Shown here one piece after another: positions 25,252 to 34,177 of a stretch of DNA of 64,000 nt. The position numbers were made by a program, and so were the translations under genes. Source of the DNA: Palsa-965 sp044448685 (GTDB lineage Bacteria; Bacteroidota; Bacteroidia; Palsa-965); assembly GCA_044448685.1 (NCBI GenBank), contig JBIOHC010000008.1, positions 39,201 to 103,200 on the forward strand. The letters run 5' to 3'. The notes under the pieces were generated by a model. The model saw only the letters and a list, made by a program, of their open reading frames with translations. It searched no databases and was not told where the DNA came from. Each line of letters opens with the position of its first letter. Within the stretch, counting starts at the first letter, position 1.

Positions 25252-25941
25252 TTAAAATTCGAATTTATACCCTACACCTTTAACGGTTCGGATAAAATCA
25301 TCCCCGATTTTTTCACGGAGTTTACGGATATGAACATCAATGGTACGGTCGCCTACAACTACATCTCCACCCCAAACCTTGTCCAGTATTTCATCTCTTC
25401 CGAAAACTTTTCCGGGACGGGATGCGAGCAGGGAAAGAAGTTCAAATTCTTTTCTGGGTAAACTGAGTTCATTGCCATTGTGGATAACGAGATAGCTTTC
25501 CCGGTCAATACGCAGACCACCCATATCCATCTTGTCATCATGAATGACACCGGCCGGTGTTCTTCTGAGCAGGGCTTTGATACGGCTGATAAGGACACGC
25601 GGTTTGATAGGTTTGTTGATATAGTCATCCGCTCCGGCTTCAAAGCCGGCAATATGCGAATAATCTTCGCTGCGGGCAGTAAGAAATGCGATAACCGTAT
25701 TTTCCATTCCTTTTGCCAGACGGAGTTCACGGCAAACTTCTATTCCATCCAGTTCAGGCATCATCACATCCAGGAGGATGAGCTGAGGAAGTTCTTTTTT
25801 TGCCAGCGTAATGGCATCTTTACCATTGAGGGCTGTAAAAACCTGGTATCCTTCCTTTTTAAGGTTATAGCTTAAAAATTCAATAATATCCGGTTCGTCA
25901 TCAACAAGGAGGATTTTGAGTTCAGAATTTTCCATAGCCAT
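25252..25941 (-). CDS. phoB: PhoB-like response regulator
   Basis: 229 aa from ATG 25941 (ATG 25935 also possible; the long frame starts at TTG 25953 inside the promoter core). Receiver domain with acidic pair D14-D15, phospho-acceptor D58 in 'LILLDVMMPELDG', and 'INKPIKP' Lys; C-terminal OmpR/PhoB winged helix ('LPRKEFELLSLLASRPGKVFGRDEIL', 'RTIDVHIRKLREKIGDDFIRTVKGVGYKF'). Such proteins bind direct repeats at 11-bp spacing. A matching Pho box lies directly upstream, suggesting autoregulation. Operon with the phoR-like gene. Confidence 0.88.
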   Translation of the reverse strand: MAMENSELKILLVDDEPDIIEFLSYNLKKEGYQVFTALNGKDAITLAKKELPQLILLDVMMPELDGIEVCRELRLAKGMENTVIAFLTARSEDYSHIAGFEAGADDYINKPIKPRVLISRIKALLRRTPAGVIHDDKMDMGGLRIDRESYLVIHNGNELSLPRKEFELLSLLASRPGKVFGRDEILDKVWGGDVVVGDRTIDVHIRKLREKIGDDFIRTVKGVGYKFEF

Positions 25942-25950
25942 CTTTTTTTG

Positions 25951-26006
25951 CAAATGTACCTGCTGGGAAGCGGGGACGAATTAAAAGCAAGTTAAGTTAA
26001 TATTAA
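25951..26006 (-). promoter_or_regulatory. phoBR promoter: Pho box plus -7 core
   Basis: On the minus strand TTAATAT-TAAC-TTAACTT runs from 26006 downward (two 7-nt boxes, 11-bp period), and TACATTTG lies at 25958-25951. The box begins 52 nt before the TTTG. The ATG at 25941 follows the core by only 9 nt. Confidence 0.65.
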
Positions 26007-26010
26007 TCAT

Positions 26011-26028
26011 TTTACATTTAATTTACAT
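26011..26028 (+). promoter_or_regulatory. Second direct-repeat box, opposite orientation
   Basis: TTTACAT-TTAA-TTTACAT: two identical 7-mers at 11-bp spacing on the plus strand, immediately next to the phoBR box but pointing away from phoBR. No plus-strand gene follows, so it may be an accessory regulator site. Confidence 0.4.
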
Positions 26029-26141
26029 GAGATTAATACCGGAAAAATCCTGTATCAATCCTGAAAATGGCTGGAATTTTGCGATTCCGGCATCAAAGTT
26101 AAGGATAATACAACAGGAAATGAACGGGTCAAAAAGTTTCG

Positions 26142-26816
26142 TCAGTTCTCAAAACGGTAACCGATTCCTTTCACGGTTTTGATATGATCTTCCCCGATTT
26201 TCTCTCTCAGTTTCCGTATATGCACATCTATTGTCCGGTTCGACATATCCATGTCCCCGCCCCATACTTCCGTATAAATTTCTTTACGGGTAAACACTTT
26301 CCGCGGAGATGAAATCAGTAATGACATCAGTTCAAATTCCTTGCGGGGAAGCAAAATTTCCTTGCTCCCTTTCTTAACCAGGTAACGCTCCCGGTCAACT
26401 GCAATACCATGGGATGAAGTGTGTTCGTTACGAAGCTTAAAGCGTCTGAGCAAGGCTCTCATGCGTGAAAAAAACAGATGAGGACGGCAAGGTTTCAGAA
26501 TATAATCATCAGCTCCTGCATTGAATCCTGCTATTTGTGAATAATCTTCATTCCGTGTTGTGAAAAAAGCGATCAGTGTATCTTTTAACCGGCTGGAACT
26601 TCTGAATTCGGCACAAACTTCTATTCCATCCATCTCCGGATTGAGTATATCCATTATGACCAGGTTAGGGCTGAGGGTTACGGCTTCTTCCAGACCGAGG
26701 CGGGGGGAGGTATGGAAATGAAAATCGGCATTAAGCATGCGGAGGCTCTGACGTATAAACTCGTGAATCCGTATATCATTGTCTATTACAAGGATTTTGA
26801 TTTTATCTCTGGACAT
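26142..26816 (-). CDS. Second PhoB-like response regulator (orphan)
   Basis: 224 aa, closely similar to the phoB product along its length, especially the winged helix ('LPRKEFELMSLLISSPRKVF', 'RTIDVHIRKLREKIGEDHIKTVKGIGYRFE'). Receiver: D56 in 'LVIMDILNPEMDG' and Lys in 'ILKPCRP' are kept, but the acidic pair is D12-N13 instead of D-D. No kinase gene adjoins it. It looks like a local duplicate that may respond to the same kinase, compete for the same boxes or have altered phosphorylation. Confidence 0.85.
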   Translation of the reverse strand: MSRDKIKILVIDNDIRIHEFIRQSLRMLNADFHFHTSPRLGLEEAVTLSPNLVIMDILNPEMDGIEVCAEFRSSSRLKDTLIAFFTTRNEDYSQIAGFNAGADDYILKPCRPHLFFSRMRALLRRFKLRNEHTSSHGIAVDRERYLVKKGSKEILLPRKEFELMSLLISSPRKVFTRKEIYTEVWGGDMDMSNRTIDVHIRKLREKIGEDHIKTVKGIGYRFEN

Positions 26817-26826
26817 TTTCTGAATA

Positions 26827-26881
26827 TAAATTTCAGTAAAGGAACAGATACAATATTGTGAACGTGTTAAGAGGTATTTAA
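26827..26881 (-). promoter_or_regulatory. Weak Pho-box-like promoter of the second regulator
   Basis: Minus strand TTAAATA-CCTC-TTAACAC starts at 26881; a weak -7 core GAAATTTA lies at 26834-26827. The first box starts 51 nt before its TTTA, the same geometry as the phoBR, porin and DUF47-pit promoters, though both elements are degenerate. Confidence 0.35.
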
Positions 26882-26969
26882 CAATGAATTAATAAAATTA
26901 CACAGACGACCTTCAAACCCTGGAAGAAATATAGGGAGGAGTTGACAGTGAGCAGGTTATCCGGGGACA

Positions 26970-27317
26970 TTAATTGACCCGGTAAAAGCAGATAAGCAGA
27001 ATGATAACGGTAGCCAACAACAGGAAAAGGGAGGTAATGAGTATATCGCGTTTACGAAAACCTAACAGGACGCCGGAAGTGGTTCCGGGTTTATACCCCC
27101 CTTTTCGGATGAATTCGGAACCCTTGCTTGTCAGCGACAGAAGCAAAGTGTCTTTATCAATATAAACGGCATAGCGGTCAATCACCAGTTTACGGGCATG
27201 CTTTTTAAATTCACTCTTTGTAAGAAGTGTCTGCACCATTTCCGGCGTCATGACCCGGAATCCTTCCTGCTCATACATTATTGACAATAAAGTATTGAGC
27301 TTATCAGTAAATAACAT
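26970..27317 (-). CDS. Small membrane-anchored protein of unknown function
   Basis: 115 aa. Residues 1-85 are soluble, with helices that could form a winged-helix-like unit ('NTLLSIMYEQEGFRVMTPEMVQTLLTKSEFKK', 'DTLLLSLTSKGSEFIRKGGY'); residues about 90-112 are one transmembrane helix ('ILITSLFLLLATVIILLICFY'), and the protein ends 'RVN'. No known family recognised. It lies between the orphan regulator and the single-domain receiver gene, without clear cotranscription. Confidence 0.6.
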   Translation of the reverse strand: MLFTDKLNTLLSIMYEQEGFRVMTPEMVQTLLTKSEFKKHARKLVIDRYAVYIDKDTLLLSLTSKGSEFIRKGGYKPGTTSGVLLGFRKRDILITSLFLLLATVIILLICFYRVN

Positions 27318-27388
27318 CTTTGTTTCGGTATTAGAAATTAATCAACAGGATTAGTACATACACACTTTTGAATGAGGATATGCAAATT

Positions 27389-27406
27389 ATTGCTCTTCAG
27401 AGCAAT
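27389..27406. repeat. Inverted repeat ATTGCTCT-TC-AGAGCAAT
   Basis: Perfect 8-bp arms with a 2-bp centre in the intergenic region upstream of the receiver gene. It is short for a terminator and may be an operator. The same arm sequence occurs in the hairpin at 35744-35785. Confidence 0.4.
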
Positions 27407-27435
27407 ACATAATCCTATTCTGTATTCATAATTTG

Positions 27436-27452
27436 GGCTTAGGTTTGGCTTA
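27436..27452 (+). promoter_or_regulatory. 11-bp-spaced GGCTTA direct repeat upstream of the receiver gene
   Basis: GGCTTA at 27436-27441 and 27447-27452 has the spacing used by OmpR/PhoB winged helices, although the sequence differs from the Pho boxes here. It lies about 36 nt before the receiver gene's ATG (27488); a weak -7 core TATCATTG sits at 27476-27483. Confidence 0.3.
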
Positions 27453-27487
27453 ATCGTATCGTAATATGAAGAACCTATCATTGCACA

Positions 27488-27883
27488 ATGAATTTTAAAC
27501 TGGTTGATTTGAAAAAGGTTCTGCTTGTTGATGACGAAGAAGACATCCTGGAAATACTGTCATATAATTTTAAAAAATCGGGGTTTGATGTGCTGGTAGC
27601 CAGGAACGGACTGGAAGGATACCGTATGGCAACAGAACATGTACCGGATATTATCATAACCGATTTATGGATGCCCGATATGGATGGTCTGCTCATGTGT
27701 AAACATATTCGTGATATGCGTGAACTCGACGATGCCGGTATTATTGTCCTTACGGCCGATACCGATGAATATAAAGCAATAGCAGCACTGAATGCAGGCG
27801 CTGATGAATATATTCACAAACCTATCAGCCCTGTGCTGATAGTCAATATGGCCAGAACCCTCAGTGAAAAAAGAAGGGCCTGA
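27488..27883 (+). CDS. Single-domain response regulator (CheY-like receiver)
   Basis: 131 aa, receiver only. D15-D16 acidic pair in 'VLLVDDEED', phospho-acceptor D59 in 'IIITDLWMPDMDG', Thr in 'IVLTADTDEY', Lys in 'YIHKPISP'. Strong similarity to the receiver half of the phoB product ('EDILEILSYNFKKSGFDV') suggests common descent. Without an output domain it probably acts as a phosphate sink or binds a partner. It converges on the RND adaptor gene (3 nt apart). Confidence 0.87.
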   Translation: MNFKLVDLKKVLLVDDEEDILEILSYNFKKSGFDVLVARNGLEGYRMATEHVPDIIITDLWMPDMDGLLMCKHIRDMRELDDAGIIVLTADTDEYKAIAALNAGADEYIHKPISPVLIVNMARTLSEKRRA

Positions 27884-27886
27884 TCA

Positions 27887-28969
27887 TTACAGGCTCTGTC
27901 CGTTCCTGATCTGATCACTGGCCTGCAACAGGATTTCATCCTGATCCTCCAATGCCCCGAAAATTTCAATCTGTTCTTTATCCCTGTTTCCCTTGGTTAC
28001 CGCAATCCATTCTGCTGTCCCTTTCCGGATCCGGATTACAAACACTCCTTCTGTATTTGTCATGACAGCTGTGGCAGGAACCACAAAAGCAATTTGACGG
28101 CGGGTCATCCCGATTTCCACTTCGGCATACATCCCCGGTAACAGCCGGTGATCCTTATTCTCGACATCCATTTCTATAAGCTCGGCACGGGTCTTTTCAT
28201 CCAGTTTGCCTGAAACCCTTTTCAATACAGCCTGAAAGGTATCGGAAGGAAAAGCCTTGACACGGAATTTAACAGGTAATCCATCATGAAGGGCTCCAAT
28301 GTATATTTCAGGAACGGCAATCACAAGCCTGAGTAATCCTTCCTGTTCCATTCTCAGCATAGGTAAATCGGACCCTTTTCCAGAAGGGCCGGCATACGCA
28401 CCTGGATGTACATTACGTTCACTGATCATACCATCAAACGGAGCTTTTACCACCAGGTAATTTTTCAGGTCGCTGATAGCCTGAAAAGCCGATTTAACTG
28501 CATTCACTTCTGCACTGTCGGCATTCATTTTCGCTTCAGCCTGTTCAAGGTCATTGGCCGAAACTGTCCCCGGTGTATGACTGGTGATCAGCAAACGGCG
28601 GTAGTATGAAGTGCTGGATCGGGCAAGCGCTTCTTTACTCCTTAGTTTTTGAAGAGCTTCGGCATATTGTGCATCCAATTCCGGCGCATCAAGCAGGATC
28701 AGCTCCTGTCCTTGTTTAACCTGACTGCCTCTGTCAACCTTTACTTCTTTCACAAAACTGTTCAGTTTGGCATAGATATCCACTTCCTGAAATGCTTTTA
28801 ACTCGCCCGGAAGGCGAATGCCCTGGCTTAGTTCAGACTTATGGATCACCATTGTTTTGGGAGCAGCTGTTCCTGTTTCTGTTTTAGGCTGTTCTGTTTT
28901 GTTTCCGCAGGACGCGAGTACTAACAGAAAGATCCCGGAAAATGAAATATGAATCAAATGATTTTTCAT
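27887..28969 (-). CDS. RND efflux periplasmic adaptor (membrane fusion lipoprotein)
   Basis: 360 aa. Lipobox 'FLLVLASCGNK' anchors it to the inner-membrane face. HlyD/AcrA-like: biotinyl-lipoyl halves ('VDIYAKLNSFVKEVKVDRGSQVKQGQELILLDAPEL' and 'LVVKAPFDGMISERNVHPGAYAG'), a helical hairpin between them (about 110-165) and beta-barrel and proximal domains ('GMYAEVEIGM', 'VPATAVM'). It bridges the transporter and the TolC-like channel. Last gene of tolC-like, RND, adaptor. Confidence 0.92.
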   Translation of the reverse strand: MKNHLIHISFSGIFLLVLASCGNKTEQPKTETGTAAPKTMVIHKSELSQGIRLPGELKAFQEVDIYAKLNSFVKEVKVDRGSQVKQGQELILLDAPELDAQYAEALQKLRSKEALARSSTSYYRRLLITSHTPGTVSANDLEQAEAKMNADSAEVNAVKSAFQAISDLKNYLVVKAPFDGMISERNVHPGAYAGPSGKGSDLPMLRMEQEGLLRLVIAVPEIYIGALHDGLPVKFRVKAFPSDTFQAVLKRVSGKLDEKTRAELIEMDVENKDHRLLPGMYAEVEIGMTRRQIAFVVPATAVMTNTEGVFVIRIRKGTAEWIAVTKGNRDKEQIEIFGALEDQDEILLQASDQIRNGQSL

Positions 28970-28982
28970 GGATGTATTATTT

Positions 28983-31900
28983 TCAATCGTTGTTGGATGT
29001 TCTGTTCAATTGATAAAGCGGACTGTTTTCATCTTCCGGATCAAGGGAAGCACTTTCGGTAGAATCCTTTGCCCTTACCGCCGTGAAAATAAGTGGAAGG
29101 ATGAGCAGGGTGGCCAATGTGGATGCAAAGAGCCCACCGATTACGGCTCTGCCCAGAGGCGCAGTCTGCTCTCCCGCTTCACCCATTCCCAATGCCATCG
29201 GAATCATCCCGGCAATCATTGCCAGACTGGTCATCAGGATAGGACGTATCCGGGAGGCTGCGCTTTTTTCAGCTGCATCCATGGCATTGCCGCTCCTTTT
29301 TCTCAGGTTCTCGGCATTGGTAACAAGCAATATGGCATTCGCTACCGATACGCCTACCGACATGATAATACCCATGTAAGACTGAAGATTGAGGGTAGAG
29401 CCGCTCATTAACAGGGCAATGAGGGAACCGGCCAATACTGCAGGTACGGAGGAGAGGACAATAAAGGAAACTTTGAATGACTGGAAATTGGCAGTGAGCA
29501 TCAGAAAGATTACAATGATAGCTAAGAGTAGTCCGGATTGCAGACTGTCCAGTGTTTCCGTAAGAAGCCTGACAAGACCTTTGATTTCAACATTCAGTCC
29601 CCGCGGAGGAGTACCCTCCTTGTCAATCACTTGCTGCACATCTTTGGCAGCACTGGCCAGGTCCCGGCCCTGTATATTTGCTGTAACGGTGATTACACGA
29701 CGTGGGCCATTGCGGTCATATTCTCCAATGATTGTATCCACTTTCAATGTTGCTACATCGGCGAGCATAGGCCGGGGTTTGCCATGAAACAGTGGTATTT
29801 CCAGCAGATCCTTCATGTCCTTCATCAGGTATTCCGGCACCTCTACCTGTACCTGGTATGCATAGCCGTTGGACGGATCAAGCCAGAAGTTTTTTTCTGT
29901 AAAACGACTGGAAGAAGTTGCGGCAGTGAGCGACTTGGAAATTTCCGTAGCTGTAAGCCCAAGCTGTCCTGCTCTTTCCCGGTCAATGTTTATTCGTATT
30001 ACAGGATAGTGAATGGGTTGTGCAATCTGGACATCCCTCAGGTAGGGAATACCTTTCATGTCTGCCAGAATTTTTTCGGCAAAGCCTTTTCCTTGCTGCA
30101 AATCTTTTCCGGCAACAACCACTTCTATCGGTGTAGGCGAGCCCTGGCTCATGATCTTATCCGTCAGGTCAATCGGTTCGAAGGAAAGCCGGAGGGCGGG
30201 AAGTTTTTTCCCTATCCGGGCTCTCAGCTTTTCCTTGAATGCATCCATATGCACATCGAATGCTTCACTCAGGTTAACCTGGAGGACAGCTTCATGAGGA
30301 CCGCTGTTGAAAACAAGAATGTTGCTGGTTGCATAGGAGGAAGGTTGCAGACCCACATAAGCGGAGCTGACCTCTACGTTCTGTTTGCCGCCGGCTTCTT
30401 CATTGATGATATCAAGAACCCTTAGCAACATTTGCTCGGTACGTTCAATACGGGTTCCGTCAGGCGCTTTGAGCCTCAGCTGAAACTGATGCGAGTTGAC
30501 ACGGGGCAGGATATCTTTCCCGATAACAATAAAGCAGATCCCGATCAGGGTGAAAGAAAGGAATATGTAAAATGCAATTACTTTTTTCCGTGCACTTAAT
30601 AAATGTGACAGTAAAGTCAGGTATCGGCTTTTAAACCGTTCGAAACGTCCGAGTTTTTCAGGATGACGATGTTCGTTTTCATAATCTTTGTTAAGCTGGT
30701 TTTCTTCCTTCTCACTCAGTGCGAGAGTTGGATGTTCATAAGGAGTGGAACCGTTTTCAGGCGTATGATTGTGTTTCAGCATCCAGTTAGCCAGAATAGG
30801 AACCAGAGTCTGGGCAATCAGAAAGGCTACAATCATGGAGAATCCGACAGAAAGGGAAAGAGGAAGGAACATGGATTTCGGAATCCCGCTCATCAGGAAG
30901 GAAGGAGCGAATACCGCCAGAATACAAAACAGGATAAGCAATTCAGGGAATGCAATTTCCTTACAGGCATCCAGGATAGCCTGGGGTTTGGGTTTGCCCA
31001 TTTCCAGATGCTGGTGTATGTTTTCAATGGTTACGGTAGCCATATCGACTAAAATACCGATCGCTAGTGCAAGACCGCTTAACGTCATGATATTGATGGT
31101 TTGACCGGCAGCATATAATAACAATACTCCTATCAGGATGGAAATCGGAATAGTGATGATCACAATCAGCGCACTCCTCCTGTCGCCCAGAAATAGCAGT
31201 ACCATTAAACCTGTAAGCAAGGCCCCAAGGGTTCCTTCTGTAATCAGGCTCTTAACCGCATTGATTACATAAACGCTCTGGTCAAATTCATAAGAAATCT
31301 GCACATCTTCGGGCAGGAGACTCTGCATTAGTGGCAGGGAAGATTTTACACCTTTTACCACATCCCATGTAGAAGCTTCTGCCCGTTTTGTAACCGGAAT
31401 ATAAACAGCCCGTTTCCCATTGACGAGTGCATAGCCTGAAGTGACATCTGCACCATCTTCTACTGTAGCAATATCATGCATGAATACAGTGGGACCATTT
31501 CCTTTCAGGATAGGAATATTCCCGAATTCAGGAACCTTTTCTATAACGGAGTTGCTGGGGGTGATATACATGATATCACCGATCCTGACATTTCCTGCAG
31601 GTGCTATGGAGTTATTGTCGGCCAGTGCCTTTACCATTTCATCCGGAGTGATATTATGGCTGCGCATAAGATCCGGGTCGGCTTTGATAACAATAGTACG
31701 TGCATTGCCACCAAACGGAGGAGGAGACGAGACCCCGGGTATGGAAGCAAACATAGGCCTGATTTTGGTCGAAGCCAGATCCTGCAGTTCATTCAGACTT
31801 CTTCCTGCCGATTTGAATACCAGCTGGCCTACCGGCAAACTGGATGCATCAAAACGCACAACAATTGGCGGAAGTGTTGTGGAGGGCATCTGTGCACGTG

Positions 31901-32243
31901 CACGGCTCACCTGGGTGGATACTTCTGCAGCTGCCTGAGCCATATCGGTGCCCGGATAAAAAGAAAGCCTGAGCAGTGCCAGACCCTGGATATTCTTTAC
32001 ATCTATATTCTTGATACCCGATACATACAGAAACTGGTCCTGGTAACGGGTTGCGATAAATCCTTCCATTTGCTGGGGCGACATACCTCCATAAGGCTGT
32101 GCCACATAGATAACCGGCAAATCAAGTTTGGGAAAAATATCAATCGGAATACGGGTAACAGAAAGCACAGCGAAAAACAGCATACCCAGTACCAGTACCA
32201 GGATGGTGACAGGCTTACGCAGGGCTGTTATTAATAATTTCAT
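28983..32243 (-). CDS. RND inner-membrane efflux transporter (HAE-1/AcrB-like)
   Basis: 1086 aa, full length with 12 membrane helices in two homologous halves and two large periplasmic loops. N-terminus 'RKPVTILVLVLGMLFFAVLSVTRIPIDIFPKLDLPVI' is standard. The TM4 proton-relay site reads 'GILVDMATVTIENIHQHLE': the second Asp of the usual D-D pair is Met. Substrate (drug, metal or lipid) cannot be read. It lies between phoB and pst genes but has no Pho box; a small exported-protein gene and the TolC-like gene precede it. Confidence 0.93.
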   Translation of the reverse strand: MKLLITALRKPVTILVLVLGMLFFAVLSVTRIPIDIFPKLDLPVIYVAQPYGGMSPQQMEGFIATRYQDQFLYVSGIKNIDVKNIQGLALLRLSFYPGTDMAQAAAEVSTQVSRARAQMPSTTLPPIVVRFDASSLPVGQLVFKSAGRSLNELQDLASTKIRPMFASIPGVSSPPPFGGNARTIVIKADPDLMRSHNITPDEMVKALADNNSIAPAGNVRIGDIMYITPSNSVIEKVPEFGNIPILKGNGPTVFMHDIATVEDGADVTSGYALVNGKRAVYIPVTKRAEASTWDVVKGVKSSLPLMQSLLPEDVQISYEFDQSVYVINAVKSLITEGTLGALLTGLMVLLFLGDRRSALIVIITIPISILIGVLLLYAAGQTINIMTLSGLALAIGILVDMATVTIENIHQHLEMGKPKPQAILDACKEIAFPELLILFCILAVFAPSFLMSGIPKSMFLPLSLSVGFSMIVAFLIAQTLVPILANWMLKHNHTPENGSTPYEHPTLALSEKEENQLNKDYENEHRHPEKLGRFERFKSRYLTLLSHLLSARKKVIAFYIFLSFTLIGICFIVIGKDILPRVNSHQFQLRLKAPDGTRIERTEQMLLRVLDIINEEAGGKQNVEVSSAYVGLQPSSYATSNILVFNSGPHEAVLQVNLSEAFDVHMDAFKEKLRARIGKKLPALRLSFEPIDLTDKIMSQGSPTPIEVVVAGKDLQQGKGFAEKILADMKGIPYLRDVQIAQPIHYPVIRINIDRERAGQLGLTATEISKSLTAATSSSRFTEKNFWLDPSNGYAYQVQVEVPEYLMKDMKDLLEIPLFHGKPRPMLADVATLKVDTIIGEYDRNGPRRVITVTANIQGRDLASAAKDVQQVIDKEGTPPRGLNVEIKGLVRLLTETLDSLQSGLLLAIIVIFLMLTANFQSFKVSFIVLSSVPAVLAGSLIALLMSGSTLNLQSYMGIIMSVGVSVANAILLVTNAENLRKRSGNAMDAAEKSAASRIRPILMTSLAMIAGMIPMALGMGEAGEQTAPLGRAVIGGLFASTLATLLILPLIFTAVRAKDSTESASLDPEDENSPLYQLNRTSNND

Positions 32244-32264
32244 AGTTCGTTCTTTAAGTGGTTC

Positions 32265-33680
32265 CTATTTCTTCGGAATACTGTTCAGGAATACAGTAAA
32301 GTCACCGGTTACAGATACCCGGTAAAGCAACGCCTTCCATACCGCATCGCGGGCAATGGCATTGTCGGCTTCCGCACGGCTCAGATTGTAAAGTGCCTGA
32401 CTCAGGTCTATGATATTGCTAAGTCCGCTTTGATACATAGCCAGTTTCTGTTTATAAAAATCTGCTGCCGATGCATATTGTATGGGCACCTGTTTCATCT
32501 GTTCAAATGCTATGCGCAGTTTTTCACCGGCCAGAGTCAGGTCATTTTTCAGGTCGAGGGTTTTTTCTTCGAGTTCTGTTTTAGCTGCTTCTGTCCGATA
32601 GCGCTCAGCCTGGCGGGAAGCATTCATACGTGGATAGTCAAGTATATTAAAGGTACAGGCCACCCCGGCTCCATAATTAAACCGGCTCATAGCCGCTCCA
32701 CCGGAGAAACTTTCATCATACTTTCCATTATACAGTATTCCGGACCCTCTGCCGCTGACGACACCGAGCACGGAAATCTTCGGGAAATAGTCTCTGAATA
32801 TCTGCTTCTCTCTGGCCTCGCTAAGGGTTTGGCGGGCACTGTAAACTTTGAGGACAGGGTTTGCACTGATATCGGCAGAAAGTGTGAGGTTTTCCACCGG
32901 TAGCTGCAGAAAAAAGGTAGCTGTATCGAGCTGAAACTCCGAACTGGCAATGCCCATCAGCTGGGCCAGGTTATGACGCTGTTCGGCCTCGTTTTTCTGA
33001 GCTTCAAGGACATTCAAACGGGCACGGGCCACTTCAGAATTAACGAAGGATGTATCAACACCCGGACGTAATCCGTTTTTGGAAATACTTATCACGACAG
33101 TGCGGACGAGGAGATTCCGGTCCAGATTTTTTTGCTGAAGGGTAAGGAGGCGTGTGGCAACCAGGGCATCCAGATAGGCCTGGGTAACATAAATCCGGTT
33201 GTAAAAACGCTCCTGTTCGGCATCGGCATTATAGATGTTCAGGATAATTCTGGATTCATCAACTCTTGCCTTATACTGTCCAAAGCTGAACGGAACCCAT
33301 TCGAGGTATCCCATGCCAATGGAGCCGTAAACAGGTGCAGGGTTGTTGGTGTTGGTTATTCCTCCTGAAATAGGAACAACGATTCCATAGGGGAAATAGG
33401 TTCCCGGAACAGAATTGGCAGTGGAGTAATCGAGCTGCTCATGCAGCTTCAGGGAAGGAATGTATTGTCTTTTTACCTGTTTTACTTCGTCCTCCTGGGC
33501 CTTGCCGTATAATTCTTTGGCTTTGATCTGCCCGAAATTGGAAGCAGCCGTTTCAAGTGCTTTTGGCAGGGAAAGTTCCTGAGCAGTTAAGGAAGAAGGC
33601 AGCAAAAGTGTTATGCAGGCAAAGACAAGCACAAAGTAGCCCCTTGAATTGGGCCATAAAAACGAATGATTGGTTTGCAT
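32265..33680 (-). CDS. TolC-family outer-membrane efflux channel
   Basis: About 471 aa from ATG 33680 (the frame is open to 33713). Signal peptide 'SRGYFVLVFACITLLLPSSLTAQ'. Two OEP repeats of long helices, including 'SEVARARLNVLEAQKNEAEQRHNLAQLMGI' and 'FEQMKQVPIQYASAADFYKQKLAMYQSGLSNIIDLSQALYNLSRAEAD'. It forms a trimeric exit duct across the outer membrane. It lies 21 nt before the RND gene. Confidence 0.92.
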   Translation of the reverse strand: MQTNHSFLWPNSRGYFVLVFACITLLLPSSLTAQELSLPKALETAASNFGQIKAKELYGKAQEDEVKQVKRQYIPSLKLHEQLDYSTANSVPGTYFPYGIVVPISGGITNTNNPAPVYGSIGMGYLEWVPFSFGQYKARVDESRIILNIYNADAEQERFYNRIYVTQAYLDALVATRLLTLQQKNLDRNLLVRTVVISISKNGLRPGVDTSFVNSEVARARLNVLEAQKNEAEQRHNLAQLMGIASSEFQLDTATFFLQLPVENLTLSADISANPVLKVYSARQTLSEAREKQIFRDYFPKISVLGVVSGRGSGILYNGKYDESFSGGAAMSRFNYGAGVACTFNILDYPRMNASRQAERYRTEAAKTELEEKTLDLKNDLTLAGEKLRIAFEQMKQVPIQYASAADFYKQKLAMYQSGLSNIIDLSQALYNLSRAEADNAIARDAVWKALLYRVSVTGDFTVFLNSIPKK

Positions 33681-33792
33681 GATCTTAGTGTTCAAAGAGT
33701 TATTCAAAAGCAAAGGAAGAAGAATCCCAACAAGAAAATACAGGAGAATTATAAAATTCTCAACCAGGGATTCTTAAGAAAAATCCGGAAAA

Positions 33793-34173
33793 TCAACAAC
33801 AGGAAGGAGGCCCGCGGATCAGGTAATCGGAAATTGCCTGCCGGGACTTGCTGGAGGCCTGGGAAGCGGCTTCAACGGAAGTAAAAAAGAAGAAAAAGCG
33901 TGTATCGGTAAGTAAAAGCAGATCGGGAGTGGATTCCAGTACTTTTCTGCGTTTCCTTTCCAATTTGATCCTGGAAGAAGACGTGAACCGGGTTTGTGAA
34001 CACAGGTCTGCTGTCAGGAATGCGGAATGGGAACTGTTTCCGCTTGACAAACCGATATGCTTATCCTGTAGTTTACCCTCAAAAACAGCTGCCCGGGCTG
34101 ATCCGGGTCTCAAAAAGAGAAGACTGCTCAGGATAAGAAAACAGGAGAAAAGACTATTCTTGCGAAAAAACAT
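33793..34173 (-). CDS. Small exported protein upstream of the RND operon, unknown function
   Basis: 126 aa. Signal peptide 'LFSCFLILSSLLFLRPGSARA', then a short mature domain with a basic patch ('SSRIKLERKRRKVLE'), a hydrophobic strand 'LLLLTDTRFFFFFTSVEAAS' and a C-terminus ending 'YLIRGPPSCC', i.e. two terminal cysteines. No family recognised. A perfect -7 core TACCTTTG lies 4 nt before its ATG, which supports a real gene. It is 112 nt upstream of the TolC-like gene on the same strand, so it may belong to the efflux operon. Confidence 0.6.
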   Translation of the reverse strand: MFFRKNSLFSCFLILSSLLFLRPGSARAAVFEGKLQDKHIGLSSGNSSHSAFLTADLCSQTRFTSSSRIKLERKRRKVLESTPDLLLLTDTRFFFFFTSVEAASQASSKSRQAISDYLIRGPPSCC

Positions 34174-34177
34174 GATA

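Noticed and set aside
29538..30425. 295-aa plus-strand open frame
   Set aside because: Antisense to the RND transporter; composition typical of a shadow frame.
31476..32234. 252-aa plus-strand open frame
   Set aside because: Antisense to the RND transporter N-terminal half, no start signal or motif.
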